This document shows positions 1 to 11,170 of a DNA stretch of 64,000 nt, one piece after another. The notes beneath the pieces are model-generated. The model was not told the DNA's origin, did no database searches, and saw only the letters and a program-made list of their open reading frames with translations. Source of the DNA: Ceratotherium simum simum (lineage: Eukaryota > Chordata > Mammalia > Perissodactyla > Rhinocerotidae); NCBI RefSeq assembly GCF_000283155.1, contig NW_004454178.1, positions 10,370,509 through 10,434,508 of the forward strand. Reading direction: 5' to 3'. Made by a program: the position numbers and the translations under genes. The stretch's first letter is position 1; every line of letters starts with the position of its first letter.

Positions 1-955
1 ATTAAGTGTTGAATGTTAGATTTGAAGACTACTCATTTTTATCTTTTTCACCTCCCCACTCCAGGCAGGACATGTCTGGCTTTGAGCCTATATGTGGAGT
101 GATGTAAATTTATCTGTTGAATAGATGAACTCTTGAGACTGGAAGCAAGGCTGATCATTTCAGTGATTCCAGTCATCAGTCTTGCAAATTAATAATCTTG
201 TGGTTATTAGGAAGCTTAACGAGACACTGGCTGGTTCAGGGCAAATTCAATGCTATTGTTAGAACACAACAACAGAAATATTGCTTGGTACCTAATAGGT
301 AGATGTTAATTGTATTGAATGACCATATTGAACATGCGATTATGTTCAGGTGATTGATACAGGTAATGTGGATAGTAAATGGAGAATGAGGAAGACGTAT
401 GTGTGAGGAGCAGTGTCCTGATGGAAACCTTGGATTTTTCAACCAGGATTGACCACTTGTCTCTGTAGGCAGCCTAGATACCTGGGGCACTGGAGCGTTC
501 ACAGTCTGGAAGTGTCATGACCAAGAGCTTTTCCATTATGCAAAAATTTTTGAATTTTAATATGCCTAGTGGAAGAATAATAAATTGAGTTACCGAGCTT
601 AAACTATTTTATAGAGAACTTCCAGATGTTTTCTCACCTAAAGAAATGTTGTGTGGTCAAAGAATTCCAGACCAAGTCACGGTGTCCACTCTAACTCTAC
701 CACCAAATAGATTGTTAACCTTGAGAAAGCCATTTGTTATTCTTTCCAGGATCTAGATTACAGGGTTCCCTTTTGTAAAACCAAATAGGTGACATTTGGA
801 AAAGGTACCTCATCTCCTGTGACCCTCAACCTTCTTTCCTTGATGAGAATTATATATGTTTTGATATCAATATATCTGATATAGTGCCATCAATAAAAGT
901 TTATGTAAACACATCACTAATTTGTATAAATTCTTTCAAATAATTCATTAAACTA
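1..955. other. unique AT-rich sequence, no gene seen
   Basis: No repeat family, exon or RNA gene is recognised here. Open frames are short and lack any familiar motif. The last 100 bases become A/T-rich as they approach the 3' end of the neighbouring LINE, so the boundary is approximate. Confidence 0.5.
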
Positions 956-959
956 TAAA

Positions 960-1545
960 ATAAGAGTGAAAAGTGAACAAATTGTAAGAATGCAGCTCTA
1001 CGAATATTCACAAAATAAACACACCTTTGTAACCAGCACTCAGAACAAGAAATAGAACTTAACCATCATCCTGGAAGTGCTCCTGTGCCCTTTCTAGTCA
1101 CTAGCAAATCTCTCTCCTCAAGAGTGACCACTATCCTGACTTCTAACATCATGGCTTAGGACTTCCTGTTTATACACATGATAAAATGGAATCAAACTAC
1201 ATGTACTCTTTTATGTCAGGTTTCTTTCATTCAATATTGTTTGTGAGATTTATCCATGTTGTGGGTAATTTTAGTTTGTTCATTCTCTGTGCTATATCAT
1301 AATTCCATTGTATAAACATACCTCAATTTATCCATTCTATTGTAGAGGCACATCTGATTTCTTTCCTGTTTTTTTCTGGATATTATCAAGAGTGTAACTA
1401 TGAACACTCTTTCTTATCTCTTTTGCTGAACATGTGTGAGCATTTCTGATAGGTATATACCTAGGAATTGAAAGGCTGGGTCCTAATGCATGCATATATT
1501 TAGCTTTGTGTATACTGGCAAATAGTTTTCCAAAGTGATTGTACA
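960..1545 (-). mobile_element. L1M-type LINE, 3' UTR and ORF2 end (first part of a split element)
   Basis: The plus strand reads as the antisense of an ancient L1 3' UTR: a stretch about adverse-position anchor phrases such as ccactatcctgacttctaac, followed by gtgagatttatccatgttgt and cctaggaattgaaaggctgg. These run in the order found in old eutherian L1 elements (L1M group). The match stops abruptly after ccaaagtgattgtac near 1545. It resumes at about 3522 with the next part of ORF2, so this is one element cut in two. It is a fossil with no usable frame. The subfamily (for example L1ME or L1MD) is not assigned. Confidence 0.85.
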
Positions 1546-2944
1546 GGAATAACACACTTTAACACATAAAAGAAGGGACAGAAAATCCCTAGACATATTC
1601 GAACATTCCTCGCTTGGTGACCTGGTGGGTGTGACTAGGGGTGATTAGTACCTATTAAGCTAGAGGTGAGTGCCAGACAACAGAAATGAAAAAACCATGC
1701 TTATTAGTAAAAGAATAAGTTGCTGTGAGAAGGCATCGTGGTCTGCCAGGCTAAGAACAGGAAAGAAGGCCAGTCTTCTATAAGTAACTGACAATGAAGC
1801 TACATACAAAGGCTGCCATTATCTGGTTTGCATGGGCACCCAGGAATCTGAACCCGTGTGTTAGCACTGAATACCTGACTAGGTGTTCTGCTGTCCCCTG
1901 GGAAGGAGAATTGGCCAGAACTGGCTAACGAGCGTGATAAAAGCCAGCCCAGGCATGGGGAGACAGTTGATTCAGGCCAAGGATTGCACATTAAGAGTCT
2001 TGGGTTGGCCGTAATCCATTTGGCCCCAGAAGCAGAGATGTGGTTAAGAAACTATTTGTAATAAGGCATAAATAAAACCACTGTGGTTGTAATTGTTCGA
2101 GAATGTTCCTTATATTTGACTCTCCCCATAATTGCCCTTCCTTAATGTGTTTAAACACATTGATAGCTTTTTGTGTAACTTCTGCAGCATAGACTGCAGA
2201 GTAATTTGCAGACAAAGGCAGGACAATCACTGGCGAGACATTGATCACAAAGAGTCTTGGTGCACATTCTGTCAATCCTGCAGATGTAGGACTGTGAGGA
2301 TGAGAAGAAAAGGGGTGGAGAATTGAGTAACTTTTAGAGAGAAAACATTAGCAAATAGCAGGAATTAGGCAGAGAGAATAGTGGGACCCAAGATAACATT
2401 TTGTGGGCTCTCTCCTGCCCTTACTCTATGCAAATTTATAAGTCCCAGAGTGTATTATTATGTATTTGTAATGGACTTGTTTCATTTTGACCTTCTAGTA
2501 AATCCAATAATATCAATGTTTTCTCCCTGATTGGCAACAGACATTACAGTTGACGACTGCTGTGTGTTTATACAACCTATAAAAATAGGACAATTTCAGA
2601 GAGGAGAGCTGCTGTGGGGCGAGTGTAATAAGATGAGAAACTGAGTTGTTTCAAGGTGGTATTACTGAGAAAGGGGCAGAAGCAGCTGTTCGGTTTATTC
2701 CTTGGTCCTAGACCTCCCTCCAGCCTGGGCAGAGGGATTCTCCTCTCAGTATTGAGTCCCAGAATTGAGTTCAGAACTCAAATAAGAATCCGAAGTCATC
2801 AAGAGTACATATTTCCCTAACCCTGTCTTCTTTGCATATAGATCTCTTTGGGCTGTTACATGGGAAAAGGTTACTGAAGGACAATGCGATGGTAAGCTTC
2901 ACGTGTCCGTCTCACTGGAGTGATTTCCATGGGGTGCCCAGACA
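1546..2944. other. segment inserted in the L1, mostly unclassified
   Basis: This is the left part of the roughly 2-kb block that separates the two halves of the L1. I recognise no repeat family in it. It holds a minus-strand open frame of 94 codons without an ATG (1991-2275) and a perfect 18-bp palindrome at 2144-2161. The right part of the block is an LTR-like repeat (next entry). Either the block moved as a unit or sequence was captured by several events. No target duplication is visible at its ends. Confidence 0.5.
1991..2291 (-). other. open frame with acceptor-like 5' edge, function unknown
   Basis: On the minus strand a 94-codon frame begins at a TTG and contains no methionine. It is preceded by a pyrimidine-rich run ending in ctcacag at about 2298-2292, which resembles a splice acceptor. 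The frame stays open from there. The peptide has an ordinary, protein-like composition (for example AEVTQKAINVFKHIKEGQLW), but I recognise no family. No donor site or matching neighbouring exon was identified. A decayed exon, a pseudogene piece and chance are all possible, and chance is the default. Confidence 0.15.
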
Positions 2945-3440
2945 TTTGACCAAACGTTATTCTGAGTGTGTCTGTGAGGGTGTTTCTAGATGAGATTAAC
3001 ATTTGAATCAGTAGACTGAGTAAAACAGATTGCCCTCCCTAGTGAGGGTGGGTCTCATTCAATCAATGGAAAACCTAAATAGAACAAAAAGGCTGAACAA
3101 GAGGGAACTCCTCTTGCCTTGTTTGGTTGAACTGGAGCATTGGTCTTTTCCAGCGTCCAGTTTTGGACTGAGATATCGGCTTTTCTTGGGCCTGGAGACT
3201 GCCAGATTTTGGACTGGAACTTATACCATTGGCTTTCCTGCTTCTGAAGTCTTCAGACTTGGTCTGGAAATATACATCGGCTCTCCTGGGTCTCCAGCTT
3301 GCTGACTGCAGATATTGGGAGCTCTCAGATTCCATAATTGCATAAACCAATTCCTTAAAATAAATCATACATATATGTGTGTGTGTATACACACATCCTC
3401 CTATCGGGTCTGTTTCTCTGGAGAATCCTTATTGATATAG
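2945..3440 (+). mobile_element. LTR-like interspersed repeat (MaLR/ERV type), solo
   Basis: The sequence follows a repeat I know from many mammalian genomes: gtgagggtgtttctagatgag near the start, then cagattgccctccctagtg, a series of diverged 'catcggctttcctg' units, ccaattccttaaaataaat, a short TG/TA microsatellite at 3370-3394 and an end at ttctctggagaatccttatt. The inner units are repeated four or more times with variations (ggcttttcttgggcctgga and ggctctcctgggtctccag). The polyadenylation-like aataaat near the end fits an LTR. The exact family is not assigned. Confidence 0.6.
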
Positions 3441-6400
3441 ATAAGATTCTTCAGTCTGACTTCCTGCCATCTCCCATTCTCTTGAAGCAAATGTACCTCC
3501 CTCTTAAAACATTTTTAAAAGTATATAGAAGAAATCCTGTTGCTTCACATTCTCACCAGCGTTTGATGTTGTCAATGTTGTAGATTTTGGCCATTTCTAA
3601 TAGGTGTGGAGTGGTATCTCATTGTTGTTTTAATTTACATTTCCCTGATTACATATAAGGTGGAGCATCTTTTTATATGCTTATATGACATATGTATATT
3701 TTCTTTACTAAAGTGATGATTCAAACTTTTTGCCTGTTTTTTTTTTTTCTTTTGCCGATGTGTTTGTTTTATTATTATTGAGTTTTAAGGGTTCTTTTTT
3801 TTGTTGTTGGATACGAGTCCTTTATCAGGTGTATGATTTTCAAGTGTTTCTCTCCTTCCATGGCTTGTATATTCATTTTCTTAATAGTGTCTTTTGAAGC
3901 GCGGAAGCTTTTCATTTTGATGAAGTTCAATTTATCAGTTTCTTTCTTTCATTGGTCATGCTTTTGGTGTTGAATCTAAGAAATCTTTGCCTAACCCAAG
4001 ATTATAAAGATTTTCTATTCCATTTTTTTCTGGAAGGTTTACAGTGTTAGGCTTTACATCTAGTCTGGGATCCATTTTGAATTCAATTTTTTATATATGG
4101 TATGAAGTATTGATTAAGGTTTATTTTTTTGCATGTACTCATCCAATTGTTTCAGCACCATTTGTTGAAAAGTACCCTTTCTCCACTGAATTGCCCTTGA
4201 GCTTTTGTTGAAAATTAGTTGTCCATTTACAGTGGATCTATTTTTGAACTCTTGGTTCTCTATTTTCTATTATTTCTCTATATTTATGCCAATGCCACAT
4301 CATCTTGATTACTGTAGCATTAAAATAAGTCTTGAAATCAGGAAGTGTTAGCTCTTTAACATTTATCGTCTCTTTCAGGTTTGTTTTTGTTATTATAAGT
4401 TCTTAGCACTTCCATTTGGATTTTAGAATCAAATTGTCGAGATCTTCAGAAAGCCTGCTGAGAGGTTGATTGAGATTGAATTTATAGATCAAATTGAGCA
4501 GAATCAATATCTTAACAATATTGACTCTTCTGGCTCATGAACATGGAATATTTTCCCATTTCTTTAGATTTTCTTTCTTTTACTTAGCAGTGTTTTGTAG
4601 TTTTCAGTATACAGATCTCACACATATTTTGTCCTATTCGTCCCTAAGTATTTCATATTTTTGATGGCATTGTAAATGGCTTCTTTGTTGTTTATTTCAA
4701 TTTCTGATTTTTCATTGCTAGCACAAAGGAATGCTGTTGATTTTCTATATTTTGATTGAATATCTTGTAATCTTGTCAAACTCAATTAGTTCTAATAGTT
4801 TTTAATTTTTCTAGTAGCTTTTTTGTGTTTGTGTGGATTCCACCAGATTTTTAATATAGATAACCATGTCATCTATGAATAAAGATTATTAGACTTATCC
4901 CTTTCCAATCTGGTTGTTGTTCATTTCTTTTTCTTGCTTGATTGCACTGGCTAAAGCCTCTAGTACAATGTTGATTCAAAATGACAACAGCAGATATGCT
5001 TGCTCTGTTCTTGATCTTAAGGAGAAAACATTCAGTATTTCACTATTAAGTATGAATATTGGATTTTTAAATGCTTTTTCTGCATCTATAGAGATGATTA
5101 CATGTTTTAATTTGTTTGTTTTTTGTTTGTTAATATAGTGAATTACATGAACTGAGTTTTAAATGTTAAACCAACTTTTCGTTTCTGGGATAAATCTCAC
5201 TTGGTCATAATATATTATCCTTTTAATGTATTATTGGTGTAATTTTGCTACACTTTTGCTTAGAATTTTTGCATCTATGTTTATTAGGGATATCAGTCCA
5301 CAGTTTTCTTTAACATGTATGTCTAGTTGTGGTTTCAGGGTAATGTTGTTTGTAGAATGAATTGGGAAGCATTACTTTATCTATAATTGTATTGAAGGGT
5401 TTGCATAGAATTGGTATCATTTCTTCATTAAAGTTTTAGTAGACTTCACCATTGAAGTCATGTAGCCTGAGATTTTTTGCATGGAAAATTTTTAACTACA
5501 TGCTCAATCTTTAAAACAGATACAAGGCTGCTCATGCTATTTATTTCTCTTTATTTAAGCTTTGGTAATGTGTCTTTCAAGGAATGTGTCCATTTTATCT
5601 GTCAAACTTATTGTCATAGAGTTGCTCATAATATTCCCTTATTATACTTTGAATATCAATAGAATCTGTAATGATTGTTATTTCTTAGTCTTGATCATTT
5701 TTTTCAGGATTAGTTTGGCCAGAGGTTTATCAATTTTATGGATCTTAAAACACCAGCTTTAGCTTTTGTTGATTTTCTCTATCGTGTTTTTCTGTTTTCT
5801 ATTTCAATGATTACCTTTCTGATCTTTTTGTTTTTCTTTTGCTTACTTTGGCTTTAATTTGCTCTTTTTTTTTTTTTTCTGTGTCTTATAGTGGAAGCTG
5901 ATGTTTTTATTTATTTGAAATCTTTCTTTTTTTTTTAAAATAGGTGTTTGGTGCTGTAAAATTTCTTACATGTACTACTTTAGCATAATCCTACAAGTTT
6001 TAATATGTTATATTTTCCTTTCATTCAGTTCAAAATATTTTCTAAATTTCATTTTGATTTCTTCTTTGACTCATTGGTTATTAGAAGTGCATTATTTTGT
6101 TTCCAAATATTTGGGAGATTTCTAGATATCTTTGTTATTTATTTCTGGTTTAACAAAATTATCATGGTCAGGAAACACATTTTGTATACTTGAATCCTTT
6201 TAAATTTATTAAGCCTTGCTTTCTGGCCCAGAATATGGTCTATCTTGGTAAACGCCCCATATGCACTTAAAAAGAATACATTCTACTGTTGTTGAGTATT
6301 GGGGTTTTAAGTGTTCTATGAATGTCAATTAGGTCAAGTTGGCTGATAGTGTTGTCCTAATCTTCTATATCCTTTCAGATTTCTATGTACTAATTATGGG

Positions 6401-7376
6401 AAGAATGGTATTGAAATCTTCTATTATACCTATGGATTTTTATATTTCTAATTTTAGGTATCTCAGTTTTTGCTTCATGTATTTTGAAGCTCCATTATTA
6501 GCTGCATAAACTTTTGTAGTTATGTCCTCTGGATGAATTGATATCTTTATCATTATCAAATGAACTTCTTTATCCATGGTCATATACTTTGTTCTGAAAT
6601 CTCCTTCTTCTGATATTAATATAGATACTCTAGCTTTCTTTTGATTCTTATAAACATGGTATATCTGCTTCTTTTACTTTTGACTTATTTATCTCTTTAT
6701 ATGTTATGTGTGTTTTTTATGTTTAGTAGAGTCTTGTTTAGTAGGCAATGTTTAGTAGGGTCTTGCTTTTCTATCCAAAATGACAATCTCTTCCTTTTAA
6801 TTGGTGCATTTAGATAATCTATACTTAATGTGATTTTTGATATGGAAAGAGTGAAGTCTATTATCTTTGTTTTTCCATTTGTATTATCTATTCTTCATTC
6901 CTCTTTTCCTCTTTTGCTGCCTTCTTTTGCATTATTGGGATGTTTATGGTTTTATTTCGTCTTCTTAGCTATAAGTATTAGGTATAATACTTGTTCTGCT
7001 ATTTTAGCAGTTTTTCTAGAGTTTATAGTATACATCTTATCACAGGTATACCTTGAAGTGATATTATACTGTTTCATGTATAGTATAAGAACCTTACATT
7101 AATATACATTCATTCTTCTCTTCTTGGTCTTTTTGCTTTTGTTGTCATATTTTATTTATGTATGCTACACTACATTTTTATAATTTTTGGTTAAAGAGTC
7201 AATTATCTTCTAAAGAGATTTAAAGTATAAGAAAATAATTCTTATATATTTACTCATGTGGTTAACATTTCCATTGCTCTTTCTTTGTGTAGATCCATAT
7301 TTCAACTGGTATACTTTTCTTCTGCCTGGAGGACTTCCTTTAATATTTCTTGTATTGTGGCTCTGCTAGAGATGAA

Positions 7377-7664
7377 TTATTTCAGCTTCTGTATGTCTGG
7401 AAATGTTTTTATTTCATTTTTATTTTTAAAAGATGTTATTGCTGGATACAGAATTCTAGATTGACAATTTTTCTCTTTCAGTACTTTAAAGATGTTACTC
7501 CATGGTCTTCTCGCATTATACCTGATGATAAATCTACTCTCATCCTTGTCTTTGTTCCCCTGTATGTAATGTGTCTTTTTTTCCCTAGCTGTTTTTAAGA
7601 TTTTTTCTTTATCACTTATTTTGAGTAATTTAAACACTGTGTGCCTTGGCATAGTTTTCTTCAC
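7377..7664 (-). pseudogene. L1 ORF1p C-terminal domain remnant
   Basis: A minus-strand open stretch of 95 codons carries the conserved C-terminal end of L1 ORF1p, the RNA-binding chaperone of the LINE. Diagnostic segments are KISDKEKILKTAREKK (residues 15-30), FKVLKEKNCQSRILYPA and IKTFPDIQKLK. The frame begins and ends inside the domain, and flanking parts are broken by stops. The degree of preservation is high for such an old element, but no coding role is implied. Confidence 0.85.
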
Positions 7665-7930
7665 ATTTTTTGTACTTAGAGTTCATTGAGCTTCTTAGAT
7701 CTGTGGGTTTATAGTTTTCATACTTAGAGAAATTTTGGCTGTTACTCATTCAAATATGTTTTTTTGTCTCGACGTCTCTCTCTTCTTCAGTGAATCCAGT
7801 TGTACATATATCAGATGGCTTGAAATTGTCCCAAGTTCACAGAGTCTCTGTTTATTTTTAAAATTTCCTCTCTTTGTTTTAAATTTTTAAGATTTTTAAA
7901 ATTTAAATTCCATTGCTATGTCTTCAAATT

Positions 7931-8215
7931 CACTATTCTCTTCTTTTGTTGTTGTTGTTTTTTTTTTTGTGAGGAAGATCAGCCCTGAGCTAACATCCAC
8001 TGCCAATCCTCCTCCTTTTTATCCCCAAATCCCCAGTAGATAGTTATATGTCATAGTTGCACATCCTTCTAGTTGCTGCACATGGGACGCGGCCTCAGCA
8101 TGGCTGGAGATGCGGTGCGTTGGTGTACGCCCAGGATCCAAACCGGGGCCGCCAGCAGCAGAGCACGTGCACTTAACTGCTAAGCCACAGGGCCAGCCCA
8201 CACTAATCTCTTCTT
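7931..8215 (-). repeat. target-site duplication pair around the ERE at 7.95 kb
   Basis: The sequence cactattctcttctt at 7931-7945 recurs as cactaatctcttctt at 8201-8215, one mismatch in 15. This defines the insertion point of the ERE inside L1 ORF1 and fixes the order of events: L1 first, SINE later. Confidence 0.85.
7946..8200 (-). mobile_element. ERE SINE, long subtype (ERE2-like)
   Basis: This is a tRNA-derived equine repetitive element in reverse orientation: a T-rich tail at the left (7953-7969), then gaggaagatcagccctgag, the subtype-specific block gtcatagttgcacatcct with ctagttgctgcac, and the tRNA-like head ending in gggccagccc at 8199. It lies in the coiled-coil part of L1 ORF1, and a minus-strand frame runs from L1 residues (NKINGRLDIAEEE) straight into the SINE. 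Subtype naming should be confirmed against a repeat library. Confidence 0.93.
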
Positions 8216-9258
8216 CTGCAATGTCTAATCTGCCATTAATCTTATTTGGTATATTTTTCATCTTAGATATTTTAATTTTCACCTCTAGAAGTATAATTTG
8301 AGTCTTTTAAAAATATTTTCCTTTTTCTACTCACAGTTTGAACATGAGACGTACTGTTATAATAGTTGTTTTAACATTCTTGTTTGCTAATTCTAAGATC
8401 CACGTTAACTTTGGGTTTGTTTTGGTTGATTTATTTTTTTTCTATCATAGGTCATTTTTCCTGCTTCTTTTCATGCCTAGTCTTTTTTTTTAAAATTAAA
8501 TTATGATATTGTGAATATTTCCTTGTTGAGTGCTGGATATGTTTATATACTTATAATTATTTTGAACTTTGTTATGGGGCACAGATAAGTTCCTTGGTAA
8601 CAGTCTGATTCTTTCAAATCTTACTTTTTACACTTGTTAGGTTGTTCCAGTGTATTATTTAGTCTAGGGCAAATTGTTCTCCACTACAGAGGCAGGAAAA
8701 TTCTGGTGCTCTACCCAATGGTCTATGAATTGTGAGGTTTCCAGTCTGGCTGGCAGGACCAGACCCTGTTCCTAGCCCTTTAAGAGCACCAGGGATTTTA
8801 CCTCTAATCATTTCAAGTGGTTCTTTTCCTGGCTTTGGGTAGTTTTTCACGTGCATGTACTGATCATTACTTTTCTGAATATTTAAGGGGAACCCTCTTC
8901 AGATCTCCAGAGTTCTGTTTCTGCAACTCTCTCCTCCCCAGGACTCCACATATGAATTCTGGCTGCCTTGATTTCCCCAGACTCTCAGCTCTGTTTCCTC
9001 AACTCAGAGAGTCTGTTGGGCTCCACCTGGGTTCTCTTTCTCTATACCACAGCCTGGAAACTCTCAAGGCAGTAAGCTGGGGCAACCATAAGGCTCATCT
9101 TGTTTGTATCCTGTTTCTCAGGGATCACTATCCTTTGTTGACTAATACTCAATGCCTTGAAAAATGCTGTTTCATTTATTTTGTTTAGTTTTCTTGGTTG
9201 TTTCAGGTGAGAAGATAAATTCAGTCCATATTATTCCATTTTGTCCAGAAGCAAAAGT

Positions 9259-10755
9259 TCTCTACAGACCTTTATTTGACTGCAACCACTATGAACTCTA
9301 AGTTTTTGACTCTTGGAATGAATTTGCCAAGTGCCTGATACTAACTTCAAAGATCCTGGTTAATGGGTCTTTCTAGCTTGTTATCCCATCCTGGTCTCAC
9401 TTGGCTTTGTGAGTTAAACAAGTCCTATATTGGAGTGAAATATGGCAGAGGTTTTTATATTCCAGCCGTAGGAGAGGAAAGAGAACACTTCTTAAGGAAG
9501 ATAAGAACAATTACCCCTTTGTTCCATCCAATAGGGTTTTCCATCCAAGACAATGTCCTTACGGTGTGTCCTCTACATGTCTTTGAGGAATGTCAGTGTT
9601 TCCCCTTGAATTAGAGCTGAGAGGGGCTAGGATAGGAAGAAAAATGTGTGAAAGAAAACTGAGGAGATTCTGACAAGATTCCTCTGGCTTTATGTTCATC
9701 TCTGTGGGAAGAAGGATGTTAGAAATGCTGGCTTCTCCACATGAAAGACTGTCTCAAAAGCCAGAGGAAAATGGGCATGAATAGATTATCCAGATATACT
9801 TATGTGATAGGGTACATAAAATGATTCCTTGATATTCTGAGCATGTTTTAGAAAAGGATTTTTGCAGCCAAATAATGATAAAATAGATGTCCTAAATATG
9901 TCATGAGCATAACATTGAAAAAGTATTTTTTTCCGCAGAACACAGTTCTTATCTCTATAGTCAATATTTGATGCACACTCATTGCTATTTCCTCATATTC
10001 AGTCAAGGAGGGAAAAGGTGGATTCACCTCTAAGTGATTGATCATCACAGCTTTACTCTGCAACATTAGGAGAAAGATAAATTATGAGAGAATGTACACT
10101 TTAAACAGCCATTCTGATTAGTAAGAGGCCTCTCGACGAAGTCAGAATGATCAGAGTTGAGTTTTCAGAAGCACCATTCTTCCTTCAGGACTGTGGAGGG
10201 TATTTGACATACCTTGCAAAAAATAAAAATACTGCTAGTCACTCTAAAAAACTAAATAAACAGTAAAAAGTAGCTTATTATTTGTCTTTTTAAAGGAATC
10301 CCAATTAAAAAGCTTGATGGGGGGTTTGTTTATTAACTGAATTGGATATTTCATAAATTATAGTATCTAATAAGTGGAGAGATTAGAATGAAAATGTAGA
10401 GGCTGTAATTAATGGCTAGTAAGGAAAACCAAGTGCTTTGGCAGAAACAAAACTTGTAAGAGGTTTTTACCAAAGCCACAGCAGTTTCCCCAAGAAGTAT
10501 TCACCCAGGTCCATATTAACATATACTTGCTACATGTGGTGTGCTGAGCTGGAAGGTATCTAAGGAAACTCAAGATATTCTTGCTGTCAAGAGACCCCAA
10601 TCTAATTGGGGATACTGGACACAACCTTAAAAAAGATAAGTGGTCTCAAATGTGAGCCCGAGGCATTGTGGGAAGGTATAAAGAGCTGATTCTAGAAGAA
10701 AGAATAGTGTTTGTGTTCCTACCATTGCTCACAATGTTGAGTACTAACTGGATCT
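9259..10755. other. unique sequence, no gene seen
   Basis: After the L1 5' end I see no clear repeat or exon. A stretch near 10540-10650 (ctaattggggatactggac) may be a small remnant of an ancient repeat of the 'caaggagcttacaatctaat' kind, too short to call. Open frames here are below 85 codons and have no familiar motif. Confidence 0.45.
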
Positions 10756-10759
10756 ACCG

Positions 10760-10880
10760 ACAACTATTTATTGAGCTACCACCATGTGTTAAGTAAGTTG
10801 TGTTAAGTAATAGCTGACAAAACAGCAATTAGGAAAATAATGACCTGCTCTCATAAAATTTAATTCTAGTGGAATTAATT
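10760..10880 (+). repeat. ancient interspersed repeat fragment, family unassigned
   Basis: The order 'ctatttattgagctaccacc', 'ctgacaaaacagcaat' and 'cataaaatttaattctagtg' follows a common old mammalian repeat whose consensus reads like 'tttattgagcacctactatg ... gaacaaaacagac ... gagcttacattctag'. The same family recurs at 12645 and 33450. It is probably the 3' region of an L1M or L2-like element. Confidence 0.45.
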
Positions 10881-11055
10881 GAACAGCTTATACTCATACA
10901 CTACAGGCAGAATTGAGCAGAATAAATTTTGAAAACAGAGTGGGACAAAATATACCTCTTCCAAAAAATACACTTTCTCCCATATAAAGGACTAATACAG
11001 CACCTTGAACATATGTACATAATGTCCTTTCCTCCTGAAATACGTCCCTTCCTGA

Positions 11056-11170
11056 CACTTGCAAATGAGAAAATACAGATTCAGTCAAATTATGTTGTTT
11101 AGCTAAGACGAGAAAGATTGGAATCAAGTCCAAATCTATTTGATGCGATGCCTGTGTTCTTCTCAGAACA
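11056..11170 (-). mobile_element. MIR SINE fragment
   Basis: Reverse-orientation MIR core: gcaaatgagaaaatacagat corresponds to the usual 'aaatgaggaaactgaggc', followed by gaatcaagtccaaatctatt and tgtgttcttctcagaac. The 145-codon minus-strand open frame that covers this spot (10894-11331) is therefore largely repeat-derived and not a gene. Confidence 0.7.

Larger units (their letters stand above)
3522..9258 (-). mobile_element. L1M-type LINE, ORF2, ORF1 and 5' region (second part of a split element)
   Basis: The plus strand is the antisense of an old L1 almost to its 5' end. Together with 960-1545, and leaving out the ERE at 7946-8200, the element totals about 6.1 kb, the length of a complete L1. 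ORF2 runs from near 7290 down to the split. Read on the minus strand, the reverse-transcriptase catalytic motif at 4868-4879 encodes F-I-D-D, where active L1 has F-A-D-D. ORF1 lies at about 7370-8400. Many stops and indels show that it is a fossil. Poly-T runs, for example near 3740 and 5866, are later slippage tracts. Confidence 0.88.
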
